This document shows positions 1 through 6,628 of a stretch of DNA of 7,978 nucleotides, piece by piece (the first letter of the stretch is position 1; each line of letters begins with the position of its first letter). A program made the position numbers and the translations under genes. Location: positions 1-7,978 of the forward strand of contig DAOVNE010000045.1 of the NCBI GenBank assembly GCA_030630395.1, read 5' to 3'. The stretch comes from Candidatus Eiseniibacteriota bacterium (GTDB lineage: Bacteria > Joyebacterota > Joyebacteria > Joyebacterales > Joyebacteraceae). The notes below the pieces were generated by a model. The model had not been told where the DNA came from. It made no database searches and saw nothing but the letters and a program-made list of their open reading frames with translations.

Positions 1-622
1 AGCTTCGCTCAATGCCGAGTATGATCCTGAGTGACATTGAGACGGCGCCGAGCGCCGCTCCAATCTGTATTCCACGCTTCGCAGCGAGCTGCGGAACGTC
101 CATTATCCATTCCTGCGCCGCGGGGAAGAAGTCCGAGATGGCCGCGCCTATCGGTATTCTGCCGAGCATGACGATGACGGCGGAGACCAGGAGCAGCGTG
201 GCGATGGTGTTTCTGGCCCTGAAGGCCCGGTACGACGCTGACGCGATGAAGAATGCGAGAAGCGCGAACATCGTGCCCTGCAGCGGTACGATGACATACG
301 TGTACACGAACATGAAGGGGGACTGCATGTGAAACGGGCTTCCGAAACGCGCGAAGCCCATCGCTCCGACAACCACAGTGACGACAAGCCCCACCAGAAG
401 CGCGATGCTGTGTCCCCACCCCGTGTCCGTTCTGGCTATCCGTTTGGCATGGGATCTGATCAGGTTATCGACTCCAAGGAGCATCGTGAAGCCCGAGACG
501 ATGGCAAACCACACCAAGAGCCGCTGCTCGAGTTCACCGAAAGGCTCGTGCGGGATGAAGAACGCCACGACCAGGAAGAACCCGGTCAGAAACGTGATGA
601 CAAGAGGTACGGTTCTCTTCAT
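1..622 (-). CDS. Polytopic integral membrane protein of unknown function, C-terminus cut by window edge
   Basis: The frame is open from an ATG at 622 to the left edge, giving 207 residues with no stop. It begins MKRTVPLVITFLTGFFLVVA. Six hydrophobic segments are visible, at roughly residues 5-23, 34-53, 71-91, 103-127, 137-155 and 184-203. Short charged linkers between them (such as RSHAKRIARTD and YRAFRARN) suggest cytoplasmic loops. There is no cleavable signal peptide and no motif I recognise, so I assign no function. The start lies 7 nt after the stop of the preceding gene. A GGGGAG stretch about 12 nt upstream is only a weak ribosome binding site, so translation probably depends on coupling to that gene. 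Context (third gene of an operon after a DUF6754-like membrane protein) suggests the two membrane proteins act together. I am confident the gene is real, because its hydropathy pattern is coherent and the overlapping frames give arginine/serine-rich nonsense. Confidence 0.85.
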   Translation of the reverse strand, partial: MKRTVPLVITFLTGFFLVVAFFIPHEPFGELEQRLLVWFAIVSGFTMLLGVDNLIRSHAKRIARTDTGWGHSIALLVGLVVTVVVGAMGFARFGSPFHMQSPFMFVYTYVIVPLQGTMFALLAFFIASASYRAFRARNTIATLLLVSAVIVMLGRIPIGAAISDFFPAAQEWIMDVPQLAAKRGIQIGAALGAVSMSLRIILGIERS

Positions 623-629
623 TGTCCAG

Positions 630-1832
630 TTAGCTCCCCGCCAACCATAGCTTCACTGCCTCCAACGCTCCGGACAGCACCGATGTTCCGTCGGGTGCGA
701 TCGCGTATCCGATGGAGGCTACGATGACCAGACCGACTATTCCGTAGACGATTCCGATCTTGATCAAGTCCTGACCCTTGAGACTCCCCAGCATGACCGG
801 TTCGTGCGACAGGTAACTCGACGCAGCGAAGATCTCCTCGCCGATAAGCGTATAGTCGCAAGCCGCAACGAAGAACGGCAGCTGCGATGTCTCCTTCGTT
901 CCCGAGATCTGAATGGCGCCGATCTCGTGTGCAGTTTCGGCCAGAATGAGTGACTCCGCCGCGAAGTAGCCGAGAAGGAAGACGGCCTCGGGCCTCTCGC
1001 GGACCATGATGCCGTCCACGCCGGCCGTGTATCCGAACTGGTCGTACGTGAGGTAGAAGACGCTCGACGGATCGAATCTGTCCGACTGCCCCACCTCGGC
1101 ATAGGCCTGCTTCACGATCTCCTGTGCCGTGGTCATGACGATCGGATCTGCCGTCGGGACCAGAAGCGGCGTACCGTGCTGCGCGACCTTCTTTGCCACA
1201 TGGCCCAGGATCGTGAGAGCTGCCAGCGTCCCGACCTCGCTCACAGTCTCGATCCCCGGCACATAGAGGACCGGCCGACCCATCTCAGTAGCACGTCCTA
1301 CGGCATCATCAACGGCGTCAAGTCCAGGAATCTTCCGTATGAAGAGTTCAGCCCCGGATCTGGCGCGGAAGATGAAGAAGATGATCGATCCGCAGACGAT
1401 GATGACGGCGACGAGAGAGCTGACCCGTCCGTGAGCGAACCACTGGGCCGTCGCAATGGCGGCGTCGCTGGGTACCGAATCGACGAATCCGTCTATCGTG
1501 TGTGTGCGGACGATGTACTGGTAGGCTCTGCCGTGATCGGCGTCCACGTCAACGAAGTCAGAGTCTGTGAAGGGCACTTCACCAACGGAAACAGGCTCTT
1601 CACCGGCCGCGTAGCGGAGTACCTCGAACCGCGTCACGGCCGGGGAGATGGTTGTGGTCGCAAGCTCCCAGGAGACCGCGATTGCTCCTCCACCATCGTC
1701 AGGAACATCATAGGCGGAGATATCACAGACGCACGGAGGCGGAGCCGGCACCGGGGGAGCGGCTGCGCGCCCCCGGGTGACGGCGAGGATACTGAGCAGG
1801 ACGAGAACTGCTGTGAGGCTTCGGTGCCTCAA
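630..1832 (-). CDS. Membrane protein with signal peptide, FnIII-like domain and DUF6754-like cytoplasmic domain
   Basis: This encodes 400 residues from a TTG start. Visible in order: a signal peptide (about 1-25, hydrophobic LTAVLVLLSILAV then RGRAAA); a proline-rich spacer; a fibronectin type III-like domain (about 34-125, with IAVSWEL, RFEVLRYA, YQYIVRTHT); a transmembrane helix (about 137-156, SLVAVIIVCGSIIFFIF); a soluble segment presumably in the cytoplasm (157-355); a second transmembrane helix (about 357-378); and a short tail. The soluble segment contains LPFFVAACDYTLIGEEIFAASSYLS followed by GSLKGQD, which from memory resembles proteins annotated DUF6754. That match was not checked. 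The TTG start is chosen because it lies exactly after the lat stop codon, has AAGGAG six bases upstream, and gives a complete signal peptide. No enzymatic motif is visible. Function is unknown; scaffolding or sensing at the inner membrane is possible. Confidence 0.88.
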   Translation of the reverse strand: MRHRSLTAVLVLLSILAVTRGRAAAPPVPAPPPCVCDISAYDVPDDGGGAIAVSWELATTTISPAVTRFEVLRYAAGEEPVSVGEVPFTDSDFVDVDADHGRAYQYIVRTHTIDGFVDSVPSDAAIATAQWFAHGRVSSLVAVIIVCGSIIFFIFRARSGAELFIRKIPGLDAVDDAVGRATEMGRPVLYVPGIETVSEVGTLAALTILGHVAKKVAQHGTPLLVPTADPIVMTTAQEIVKQAYAEVGQSDRFDPSSVFYLTYDQFGYTAGVDGIMVRERPEAVFLLGYFAAESLILAETAHEIGAIQISGTKETSQLPFFVAACDYTLIGEEIFAASSYLSHEPVMLGSLKGQDLIKIGIVYGIVGLVIVASIGYAIAPDGTSVLSGALEAVKLWLAGS

Positions 1833-3194
1833 CTACAACTCCTTTGCTGCCTTTGCTATTGCCTCGAGGGCCGTATCGACCTCCGCGGACAGAACGTTGA
1901 GCGGTGGCCTGAATCGTACCGCCAATGGACCGGCAGAGAGAGCCATGACTCCGTATCCAGCGAGTCGGCCAAGAAGTCCATCGCGCATCTCGGACGATGG
2001 CAGGTCGAACGCGGACATCAATCCACGGCCGCGGACGTTGGAGATCTTGCCGCCGGAGTCATTCGCGATGCCGCCGATGCCGTCCAGGAAGCGCTTGCCC
2101 ATCGAAGCCGCGTTCTCGACGAGCTTCTCCTCGACGATCACCTCGATGTAGCGCTGGCAGCGAACCATGTCGACCAGGTTGCCGCCCCACGTTGAGTTGA
2201 TCCTTGATGACACGACGAAGACGTTGTCCTCTACCTCCATGATCCTGTCCGAGGCCATGATCCCGCAGATCTGAGCCTTCTTGCCGAAGCACGCGATGTC
2301 GGGAACGAACCCGAGCTGCTCGAAGGTCCACATTGTCCCCGTCATTCCCATGCCCGTCTGGATCTCGTCGAGGATCAGCAGAATGTCCTGCTCGTCGGCG
2401 ATTCGGCGCAGCGCCTGGAAGAACTCAGGACGGAAGTGGTTGTCTCCGCCCTCGCCCTGGATCGGCTCAATCAGTATGGCTGCGATGTCATTGGGATTGT
2501 CGGCGATCGCCTTGTCTATCTGCTGAAGAGCCTCGCGCTCCGCCTTCTCAGTGGCCGCAAGGTTCTCACCCTCGAGAGGGAACTTCGCCTTGGGATTGAG
2601 GATGCGGGGCCAGTCGAACTTGGGGAAGTACTGGGTCTTCCTCGGGTCGAAGGTGTTGGTCACGGACAGCGTGTAGCCGGACCGGCCGTGGAACGCCTGC
2701 TCGAAGTGGATGATCTTTGATCCCTTCACCTCGTCGTCCGCCATGTCGGACGTGTTCACGCCTGCGGCGATGTTCTTCCGCACCTTCCAGTCGAACGCGG
2801 TCTTGAGAGCGTTCTCGACAGCCAGAGCCCCTCCACTGATGAAGAAGAGGTGCTTGAGCTTCGGATGTGCGGCGAATCTGCCGAACGTGTCAACGAACTC
2901 AGCCATCTCCGTTGTGTACAGATCTGAGTTCGATGGCTTGTTGATGGCGACTCTGCCCAGCTTCTCCACGAACGCCGGGTCGGTGAGTCGGGGATGGTTG
3001 AGCCCGATGGGGGAGGAAGCAAAGAACGTGAAGAAATCGAGGAAGTCCTTCCCTGTGCGGGAATCGTGAAGATAGGCCCCCTTGCTCTTCTCGAGATCGA
3101 GGACCATGTCAAACCCGTCGGCAAGTATGTACTTGCCCAGTGTCTCGTGCACCTTTTCCGGTGCTATCGTGCTGACGAATTTACTCTCCGCCAT
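1833..3194 (-). CDS. lat: L-lysine 6-transaminase (lysine epsilon-aminotransferase), EC 2.6.1.36
   Basis: This is a cytosolic PLP enzyme of the class III aminotransferase family. It moves the epsilon-amino group of L-lysine to 2-oxoglutarate, giving 2-aminoadipate 6-semialdehyde and glutamate. It has 453 residues, close to the roughly 450 of the mycobacterial enzyme. Numbered from the ATG, visible landmarks are: the Lat-typical stretch KPSNSDLYTTEMAEF near 86-100; the phosphate-binding SGGALAVENA near 120; FHGRSGY with Arg171; EPIQGEGGD with Glu243 (equivalent, from memory, to the mycobacterial switch glutamate); LDEIQTG with Asp276; FGKKAQ with the PLP lysine at about 305; and VRFRPPL near 427. 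KPSNSDLY and FGKKAQICG separate it from GABA or ornithine aminotransferases. A GTG at 3197 is also in frame, but GGAGG (3200-3204) is only 2 nt from it and 5 nt from the ATG at 3194, so the ATG is preferred. It is the first gene of an operon with two membrane proteins. Confidence 0.95.
   Translation of the reverse strand: MAESKFVSTIAPEKVHETLGKYILADGFDMVLDLEKSKGAYLHDSRTGKDFLDFFTFFASSPIGLNHPRLTDPAFVEKLGRVAINKPSNSDLYTTEMAEFVDTFGRFAAHPKLKHLFFISGGALAVENALKTAFDWKVRKNIAAGVNTSDMADDEVKGSKIIHFEQAFHGRSGYTLSVTNTFDPRKTQYFPKFDWPRILNPKAKFPLEGENLAATEKAEREALQQIDKAIADNPNDIAAILIEPIQGEGGDNHFRPEFFQALRRIADEQDILLILDEIQTGMGMTGTMWTFEQLGFVPDIACFGKKAQICGIMASDRIMEVEDNVFVVSSRINSTWGGNLVDMVRCQRYIEVIVEEKLVENAASMGKRFLDGIGGIANDSGGKISNVRGRGLMSAFDLPSSEMRDGLLGRLAGYGVMALSAGPLAVRFRPPLNVLSAEVDTALEAIAKAAKEL
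1839..1844 (-). promoter_or_regulatory. Shine-Dalgarno site inside the end of lat
   Basis: On the minus strand the sequence reads AAAGGAGTTGTAG followed by TTG. AAGGAG forms the last Lys-Glu codons of lat and sits six bases before the TTG that immediately follows the lat TAG stop. This fixes the start of the FnIII/DUF6754-like gene at an unusual TTG codon and implies translational coupling to lat. Confidence 0.75.
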
Positions 3195-3342
3195 CACTGC
3201 CTCCGTTGTTATTTGCGGTGTTCGTTGGGTGGTTTTATCAGGTCCCGTGCTCGTCCGGGTTTGCGCTTGTCCGGCCCTTCACGGTCTCATCTCGACCCTG
3301 CCCGGGGAGCACCGGTACCCGGAATGCATGGCCAAGATATCG

Positions 3343-3372
3343 ATTCTATCAGTCCGCCGGGAGGAGTGTCCA
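3343..3372 (-). promoter_or_regulatory. Sigma70-like promoter for the lat operon
   Basis: On the minus strand, TGGACA (3367-3372, 5 of 6 to TTGACA) is followed after 18 nt by TAGAAT (3343-3348, 5 of 6 to TATAAT). Predicted transcription starts near 3335, leaving a leader of about 140 nt before the lat ATG. It lies in the 209-nt gap after the eIF2B-like gene, which supports separate transcription of lat. I see no recognisable riboswitch in the leader. Confidence 0.55.
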
Positions 3373-3403
3373 CCCGAATTTCGTGGCTCCGGGAGGGCCC
3401 TCA

Positions 3404-4321
3404 CTACCGAGGGAAGAGGATCTGCAGAAGGGCAGGGGCCACAGGACGGATCCGGAGCTGCTCCTCGACCTCCTCGCGATCGAAAATCCCCTTCTCCGTG
3501 ACCACGGATCGCACGAAGTCGAGCGGGACAGGCTCGAAGTAGCCGTTCTCGACGGTGAGGTGAGCCGGTGCGTCGCTCAGGATCTGGTTGGGATCGGCGA
3601 GTCGGCTCTGGCTTACCGCAAGAGCCTCGGGGATGAATCTATCAAGCGGAGCCACCGCGACCATGGGCACATCGTACTCCCTGGCGGCGAGAGCAAGAGG
3701 GTAAGCGCCGATCTTGCACACGATCTCCTTCGACGTCACACTGTCGGCGCCGACGAGCACGAGTCCGCTCTCGGAGATGCGGTGGGGGAGGGCAGCGTCC
3801 ACGACGAGGACGACCTCGATTCCCAGAGCCGCCATCCGACGGGCCTGCTCCACGCCTTCCAAGGCCGGACGTGATTCAGAAAGGAGAACACGGAACTTCC
3901 GTCCCGACTCCCGAGCCTGCTTCAGAACCTCAAGCACGCACTCGCTCGTGCTGAGTGTCGCGACCGTGACGCCGTCTTCCACAAGCCCGCACCCCTTGCG
4001 ACCGACGCTCTCGGTCGCCATCTCCGAACGTTCGATGGCCCGCTCGCTTGCCATCGCGACCGTTCCTCTCAGGGCCTCCGTGCCAAGCCCGGAGAGGATC
4101 ACGCGCTGGGTGGACGAGAGAACCTCGCCGGCGAAGTTGATGACGGGTGCCATCTCCCGCTTGACGCTGATGAGTTCCGTGCAGGCAGCCGTCAGCTCCT
4201 CCCAGAACTCTCCCGGGTCGGGCGCCTTTGAGGTCTCGGCCATCCGGGCCATCTCGAGAGCAGCCGCCCGCATGGTCGCGGAAGCGCCCGAGGTGGAATC
4301 CTGTGCCAGCTGCTCGAACAT
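3404..4321 (-). CDS. eIF2B alpha/beta/delta - MtnA superfamily protein, apparently lacking isomerase catalytic residues
   Basis: The product has 305 residues, with a helical N-terminal part (1-110) and a Rossmann-like C-terminal part. The superfamily is recognised from VATLSTSECVLEVLKQA (120-136), which matches the THSYSSTVLEALK region of eIF2B-type proteins. Further support comes from FRVLLSESRPALEGVEQAR (143-161), LVLVGADSV (187-195) and CKIGAYPLALAAREYDVPMVAVAP (202-225). Enzymatic relatives (methylthioribose-1-phosphate isomerase, archaeal ribose-1,5-bisphosphate isomerase) use a Cys in THCN and an Asp in NGD. Here those sites read T-L-S near 122-124 and T-S-K-E near 196-199, one residue shorter, so classic isomerase activity looks unlikely. 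The start at 4321 has GGAGG 5 nt upstream (4327-4331). An extension to 4426 is possible, but it adds low-complexity sequence (SSQHSLSVSHSGSHHA) and has no better ribosome binding site. The gene is divergent from the ABC-F gene. Its ligand and role are unknown; a regulatory or nucleotide/sugar-phosphate-binding role is inference. Confidence 0.85.
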   Translation of the reverse strand: MFEQLAQDSTSGASATMRAAALEMARMAETSKAPDPGEFWEELTAACTELISVKREMAPVINFAGEVLSSTQRVILSGLGTEALRGTVAMASERAIERSEMATESVGRKGCGLVEDGVTVATLSTSECVLEVLKQARESGRKFRVLLSESRPALEGVEQARRMAALGIEVVLVVDAALPHRISESGLVLVGADSVTSKEIVCKIGAYPLALAAREYDVPMVAVAPLDRFIPEALAVSQSRLADPNQILSDAPAHLTVENGYFEPVPLDFVRSVVTEKGIFDREEVEEQLRIRPVAPALLQILFPR

Positions 4322-4430
4322 GGAGGCCTCCGTGTGTGGGCGGGCGTGATGAGAGCCCGAGTGCGACACCGACAGACTGTGCTGAGATGACCATATCACC
4401 GGCTGGACTGGATGCGCCACCGTCATTCGT

Positions 4431-4438
4431 AGTATACT
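4431..4438. promoter_or_regulatory. Palindromic AGTATACT, candidate shared -10 element for divergent genes
   Basis: AGTATACT is self-complementary, so TATACT (5 of 6 to TATAAT) reads identically on both strands. On the plus strand it would start transcription near 4445, about 33 nt before the ABC-F ATG. On the minus strand it would start near 4426, about 105 nt before the eIF2B-like ATG. No good -35 hexamer is seen at the standard distance on either side (a TGGACT at 4404-4409 is too far), so the call is moderate. Confidence 0.4.
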
Positions 4439-4454
4439 CTGGAGTCAACAGAGT
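4436..4454. repeat. Inverted repeat ACTCTG-N7-CAGAGT overlapping the divergent promoter
   Basis: A perfect 6-bp inverted repeat (ACTCTG 4436-4441, CAGAGT 4449-4454) is separated by GAGTCAA. It overlaps the end of the palindromic -10 and the predicted plus-strand transcription start. This position suits a repressor operator, or a small 5'-end hairpin in the ABC-F mRNA. No cognate regulator is visible in the window. Confidence 0.35.
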
Positions 4455-4477
4455 TTCTCCCTTATAGAAGGCAGCGC

Positions 4478-6484
4478 ATGATACTCCTGAGCGGATTGAG
4501 CATCTCCTTCGGCGGGACACCCCTGTTCCGAAACCTCAACTGGCGTGTGGGTGACCGGGATCGCGTCGGCCTCGTCGGGCCGAACGGCTGTGGCAAGACC
4601 ACGCTTCTCCGACTGATCAAGCGGGACGTGGGGGTTGATGCCGGCACCATCTCGGCTTCGAAGGGCACGACGTACGGCTATCTGCCTCAGGAGGAGCTCA
4701 CCGTATCCGGGCGGACGCTGTTCGACGAAGTGATGACCATCCATAGCGAGCTTCTCGATATGGAGATTCGCATGCGCGACCTCGAGCACCTCATGGCCGA
4801 CACGGACCCCTATGGAAGCGAGCATGCGCGCGTCATGCGGGAGTATGCCGATCTACAGCACAGCTTCGACGTGATGGGAGGTTTCACGATCGAGACTCGT
4901 GTTGCAGAGGTGTTGGCCGGTCTCGGATTCGCTCAAGAGGACCACGGGAGGATGACGGAGGAGTTCAGCGGTGGGTGGCAGATGCGGATTGCGCTCGCGA
5001 AGCTTCTCCTCGCGCGCCCAACCGTACTCCTTCTGGATGAGCCGACGAACCACCTGGATCTGGAATCCATCATCTGGCTTGAGGAGTACCTGTCGACCTA
5101 TCCCGGAGCTGTGGTGCTCGTTTCTCACGACCGCTCATTCCTTGACCGCGTCGTCTCCCGCATCAGTGAACTCGGTTCCACCGGAATCTCCGACTACACG
5201 GGTGGCTACACGTCCTTCCTTGAGCAGCGTGAGAAGCAGCGTGACGTGTTGATAGCAACTCGGCGTCAGGAGGAGCGGAGGATCGCGCATCTTCAGCGAT
5301 TCGTGGACAGGTGGAAGGGCGACAAGAAGAAGGCGCCGCTCGTTCACAGCCGCGAGAAGATGATTGCGCGGATCGAGCTCACAGAGATTCCGCGGAGCAC
5401 CAAGGCGATACACTTCAAGTTCCCTCAGCCTGAGCGGGGCGGTGCGGTCACGATCTCCCTGAAGGGAGTCCGTCAGTCTTATGGGGACAACGTCGTCTTC
5501 GATGGCCTTGACCTCGAGATCACCAGGGGAGACCGTGTGGCGCTGGTCGGCGTGAACGGCGCCGGCAAGTCGACTCTGATGAAGATCATCGCCGATCGAG
5601 TTGCGATAGCACGCGGTGAAAGAAAGCTCGGACACAACGTCACGATGCAGTACTTCGGCCAGGATCCGGCCAAGGAACTCAACCTCAGCAACACCGTGCT
5701 GGGGGAGCTTGAGACTGTATCTCCAAATGACATGCGTCCAAGGCTTCGTGCGCTGGCTGGAGCGTTCATGTTCACCGGCAGTGACATCGACAAGCGGGTT
5801 CGTGTGCTGTCGGGGGGAGAGAAGAGCCGTCTCGCATTCGCCAAAATGCTGCTCAGGTCCGCCAATCTGCTGCTCCTGGACGAGCCAACGAATCACCTCG
5901 ACGTCGCCTCACGAGAGGTTCTCGAGGGAGCGCTCTCCCGATACGACGGCACGATCTGCTTCGTGTCGCACGACCGCTCGTTCATGGACGCGATAGCAAC
6001 CAAGGTCATCGAGGTTGCTGGTGGAGGGATCAGGACGTACATCGGCACGTACAGTGACTACATCTGGGCCAAGAAGCGTGAGGCAGAAGAGGAAGATGCC
6101 TCGCGTCGTGGCGGCAGGGGGGGCTCAGGAGGCCCGCGCAGTGCGCTGGGAGGCACGCGGCACTCCGGGGGCTCGGACGCGGAAGCTCCGGCAAAGACCG
6201 GCAAGCGAAGAGGTGGCGGGCCCAAAAGCAAAGAGCAGAAACGCCGTGAGGCCGAGGAGAGGCAGAACGCCTCACCGGAGAAGAAGGCACTTCGCAAGAT
6301 GCTGCGAGAGGCACGAGACGAGATTGAAGCCGGAGAGAGCAGGCTCGAGGAGATCCTTGTTGCGCTCACGGACCCAGAAGTCTACGGCGACGGGATGAAG
6401 GTCAAGACGCTCTCGAATGAGCAGGAGGCGACTCGCCGGAGGGTTGATGAGCTTTACGATATCCTGGCCGAGCACGACGACTGA
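4478..6484 (+). CDS. ABC-F family ATPase (ribosome-associated, Uup/YdiF/YheS-like)
   Basis: The product has 668 residues, two fused nucleotide-binding domains and no transmembrane segment. ABC-F proteins bind the ribosomal E site and relieve stalled or antibiotic-bound ribosomes, rather than transporting. Domain 1 has Walker A GPNGCGKT (34-41), signature FSGGWQMR (163-170), Walker B LLLDEPTNHLD (184-194, Glu188) and SHDR (His217). A basic linker (about 245-320, REKQRDVLIATRRQEERR ... WKGDKKK) corresponds to the tRNA-interaction motif. Domain 2 has GVNGAGKS (358-365), LSGGEKSR (444-451), LLLLDEPTNHLD (464-475, Glu469) and SHDR (His498). All catalytic residues are intact. A Gly/Arg/Ser-rich segment (about 541-583) leads into a charged coiled-coil C-terminal domain (about 584-668) of the ABC_tran_CTD type, containing LTDPEVYGDGMK. 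The start has AGAAGG (4466-4471) six bases upstream. The exact subfamily, and whether it confers antibiotic resistance, cannot be decided by eye. Confidence 0.96.
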   Translation: MILLSGLSISFGGTPLFRNLNWRVGDRDRVGLVGPNGCGKTTLLRLIKRDVGVDAGTISASKGTTYGYLPQEELTVSGRTLFDEVMTIHSELLDMEIRMRDLEHLMADTDPYGSEHARVMREYADLQHSFDVMGGFTIETRVAEVLAGLGFAQEDHGRMTEEFSGGWQMRIALAKLLLARPTVLLLDEPTNHLDLESIIWLEEYLSTYPGAVVLVSHDRSFLDRVVSRISELGSTGISDYTGGYTSFLEQREKQRDVLIATRRQEERRIAHLQRFVDRWKGDKKKAPLVHSREKMIARIELTEIPRSTKAIHFKFPQPERGGAVTISLKGVRQSYGDNVVFDGLDLEITRGDRVALVGVNGAGKSTLMKIIADRVAIARGERKLGHNVTMQYFGQDPAKELNLSNTVLGELETVSPNDMRPRLRALAGAFMFTGSDIDKRVRVLSGGEKSRLAFAKMLLRSANLLLLDEPTNHLDVASREVLEGALSRYDGTICFVSHDRSFMDAIATKVIEVAGGGIRTYIGTYSDYIWAKKREAEEEDASRRGGRGGSGGPRSALGGTRHSGGSDAEAPAKTGKRRGGGPKSKEQKRREAEERQNASPEKKALRKMLREARDEIEAGESRLEEILVALTDPEVYGDGMKVKTLSNEQEATRRRVDELYDILAEHDD

Positions 6485-6527
6485 TCGTAGCCGATTGTAG
6501 TCGAGGGCTGATTGCAGGGGAATACGA

Positions 6528-6561
6528 AGAAGGGCCGGGCTGGAGTATGCTCGGCCCTTCT
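6528..6561. terminator. Strong hairpin between convergent genes, probable bidirectional terminator
   Basis: AGAAGGGCCG (6528-6537) pairs perfectly with CGGCCCTTCT (6552-6561). Three further pairs (one G-T) extend the stem to 13 bp around an 8-nt loop. It lies about 43 nt after the ABC-F stop and about 67 nt after the minus-strand stop at 6629, so it could serve both. There is no clear U-tract on the plus side (CACTGTCAT follows). The minus side is followed by TTCGTATTCCCC, only mildly U-rich. Termination is therefore likely but may not be classical. The rest of the gap 6485-6628 shows nothing else. Confidence 0.55.
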
Positions 6562-6628
6562 CACTGTCATGCCACGCGGCGGTCGTGTCATCCGCGGTCG
6601 CCACCCACGTGTCGCGGCTCTGCCGAAC

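Noticed and set aside
9..419. Minus-strand frame of 136 codons near the left edge, and plus-strand frames at 12-332 and 329-727
   Set aside because: The true gene here is the minus-strand frame from 622 running off the left edge, which gives six clean transmembrane segments. The others are rich in Arg, His, Cys and Ser, as expected for shadow frames.
1720..1735. Lipoprotein signal at the Cys residues (C34, C36) after the signal peptide of the DUF6754-like protein
   Set aside because: The residues before the cysteine are Pro-Pro-Pro, not a lipobox, and RGRAAA upstream fits signal peptidase I better.
1176..2195. Long plus-strand open frame (339 codons) antisense to lat and the DUF6754-like gene
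   Set aside because: It crosses two well-supported minus-strand genes, and its translation is charged low-complexity sequence without domain structure. It is a shadow caused by GC-rich codon use.
3279..3329. Tiny upstream ORF in the lat leader (MHSGYRCSPGRVEMRP)
   Set aside because: It has no Shine-Dalgarno sequence, no lysine codons that would suggest attenuation, and a length compatible with chance.
3195..3342. Lysine riboswitch in front of lat
   Set aside because: None of the conserved lysine-riboswitch core elements was recognised, and the leader is shorter than the usual aptamer plus expression platform.
4322..4331. GGAGGCCTCC palindrome at the eIF2B-like start as a regulatory hairpin
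   Set aside because: The palindrome has no loop, so at most three base pairs around GGCC could form. Its GGAGG half is simply the ribosome binding site.
5135..5896. Minus-strand open frame of 253 codons inside the ABC-F gene
   Set aside because: It is fully antisense to Walker and signature motifs of an intact ATPase and shows no recognisable family features.
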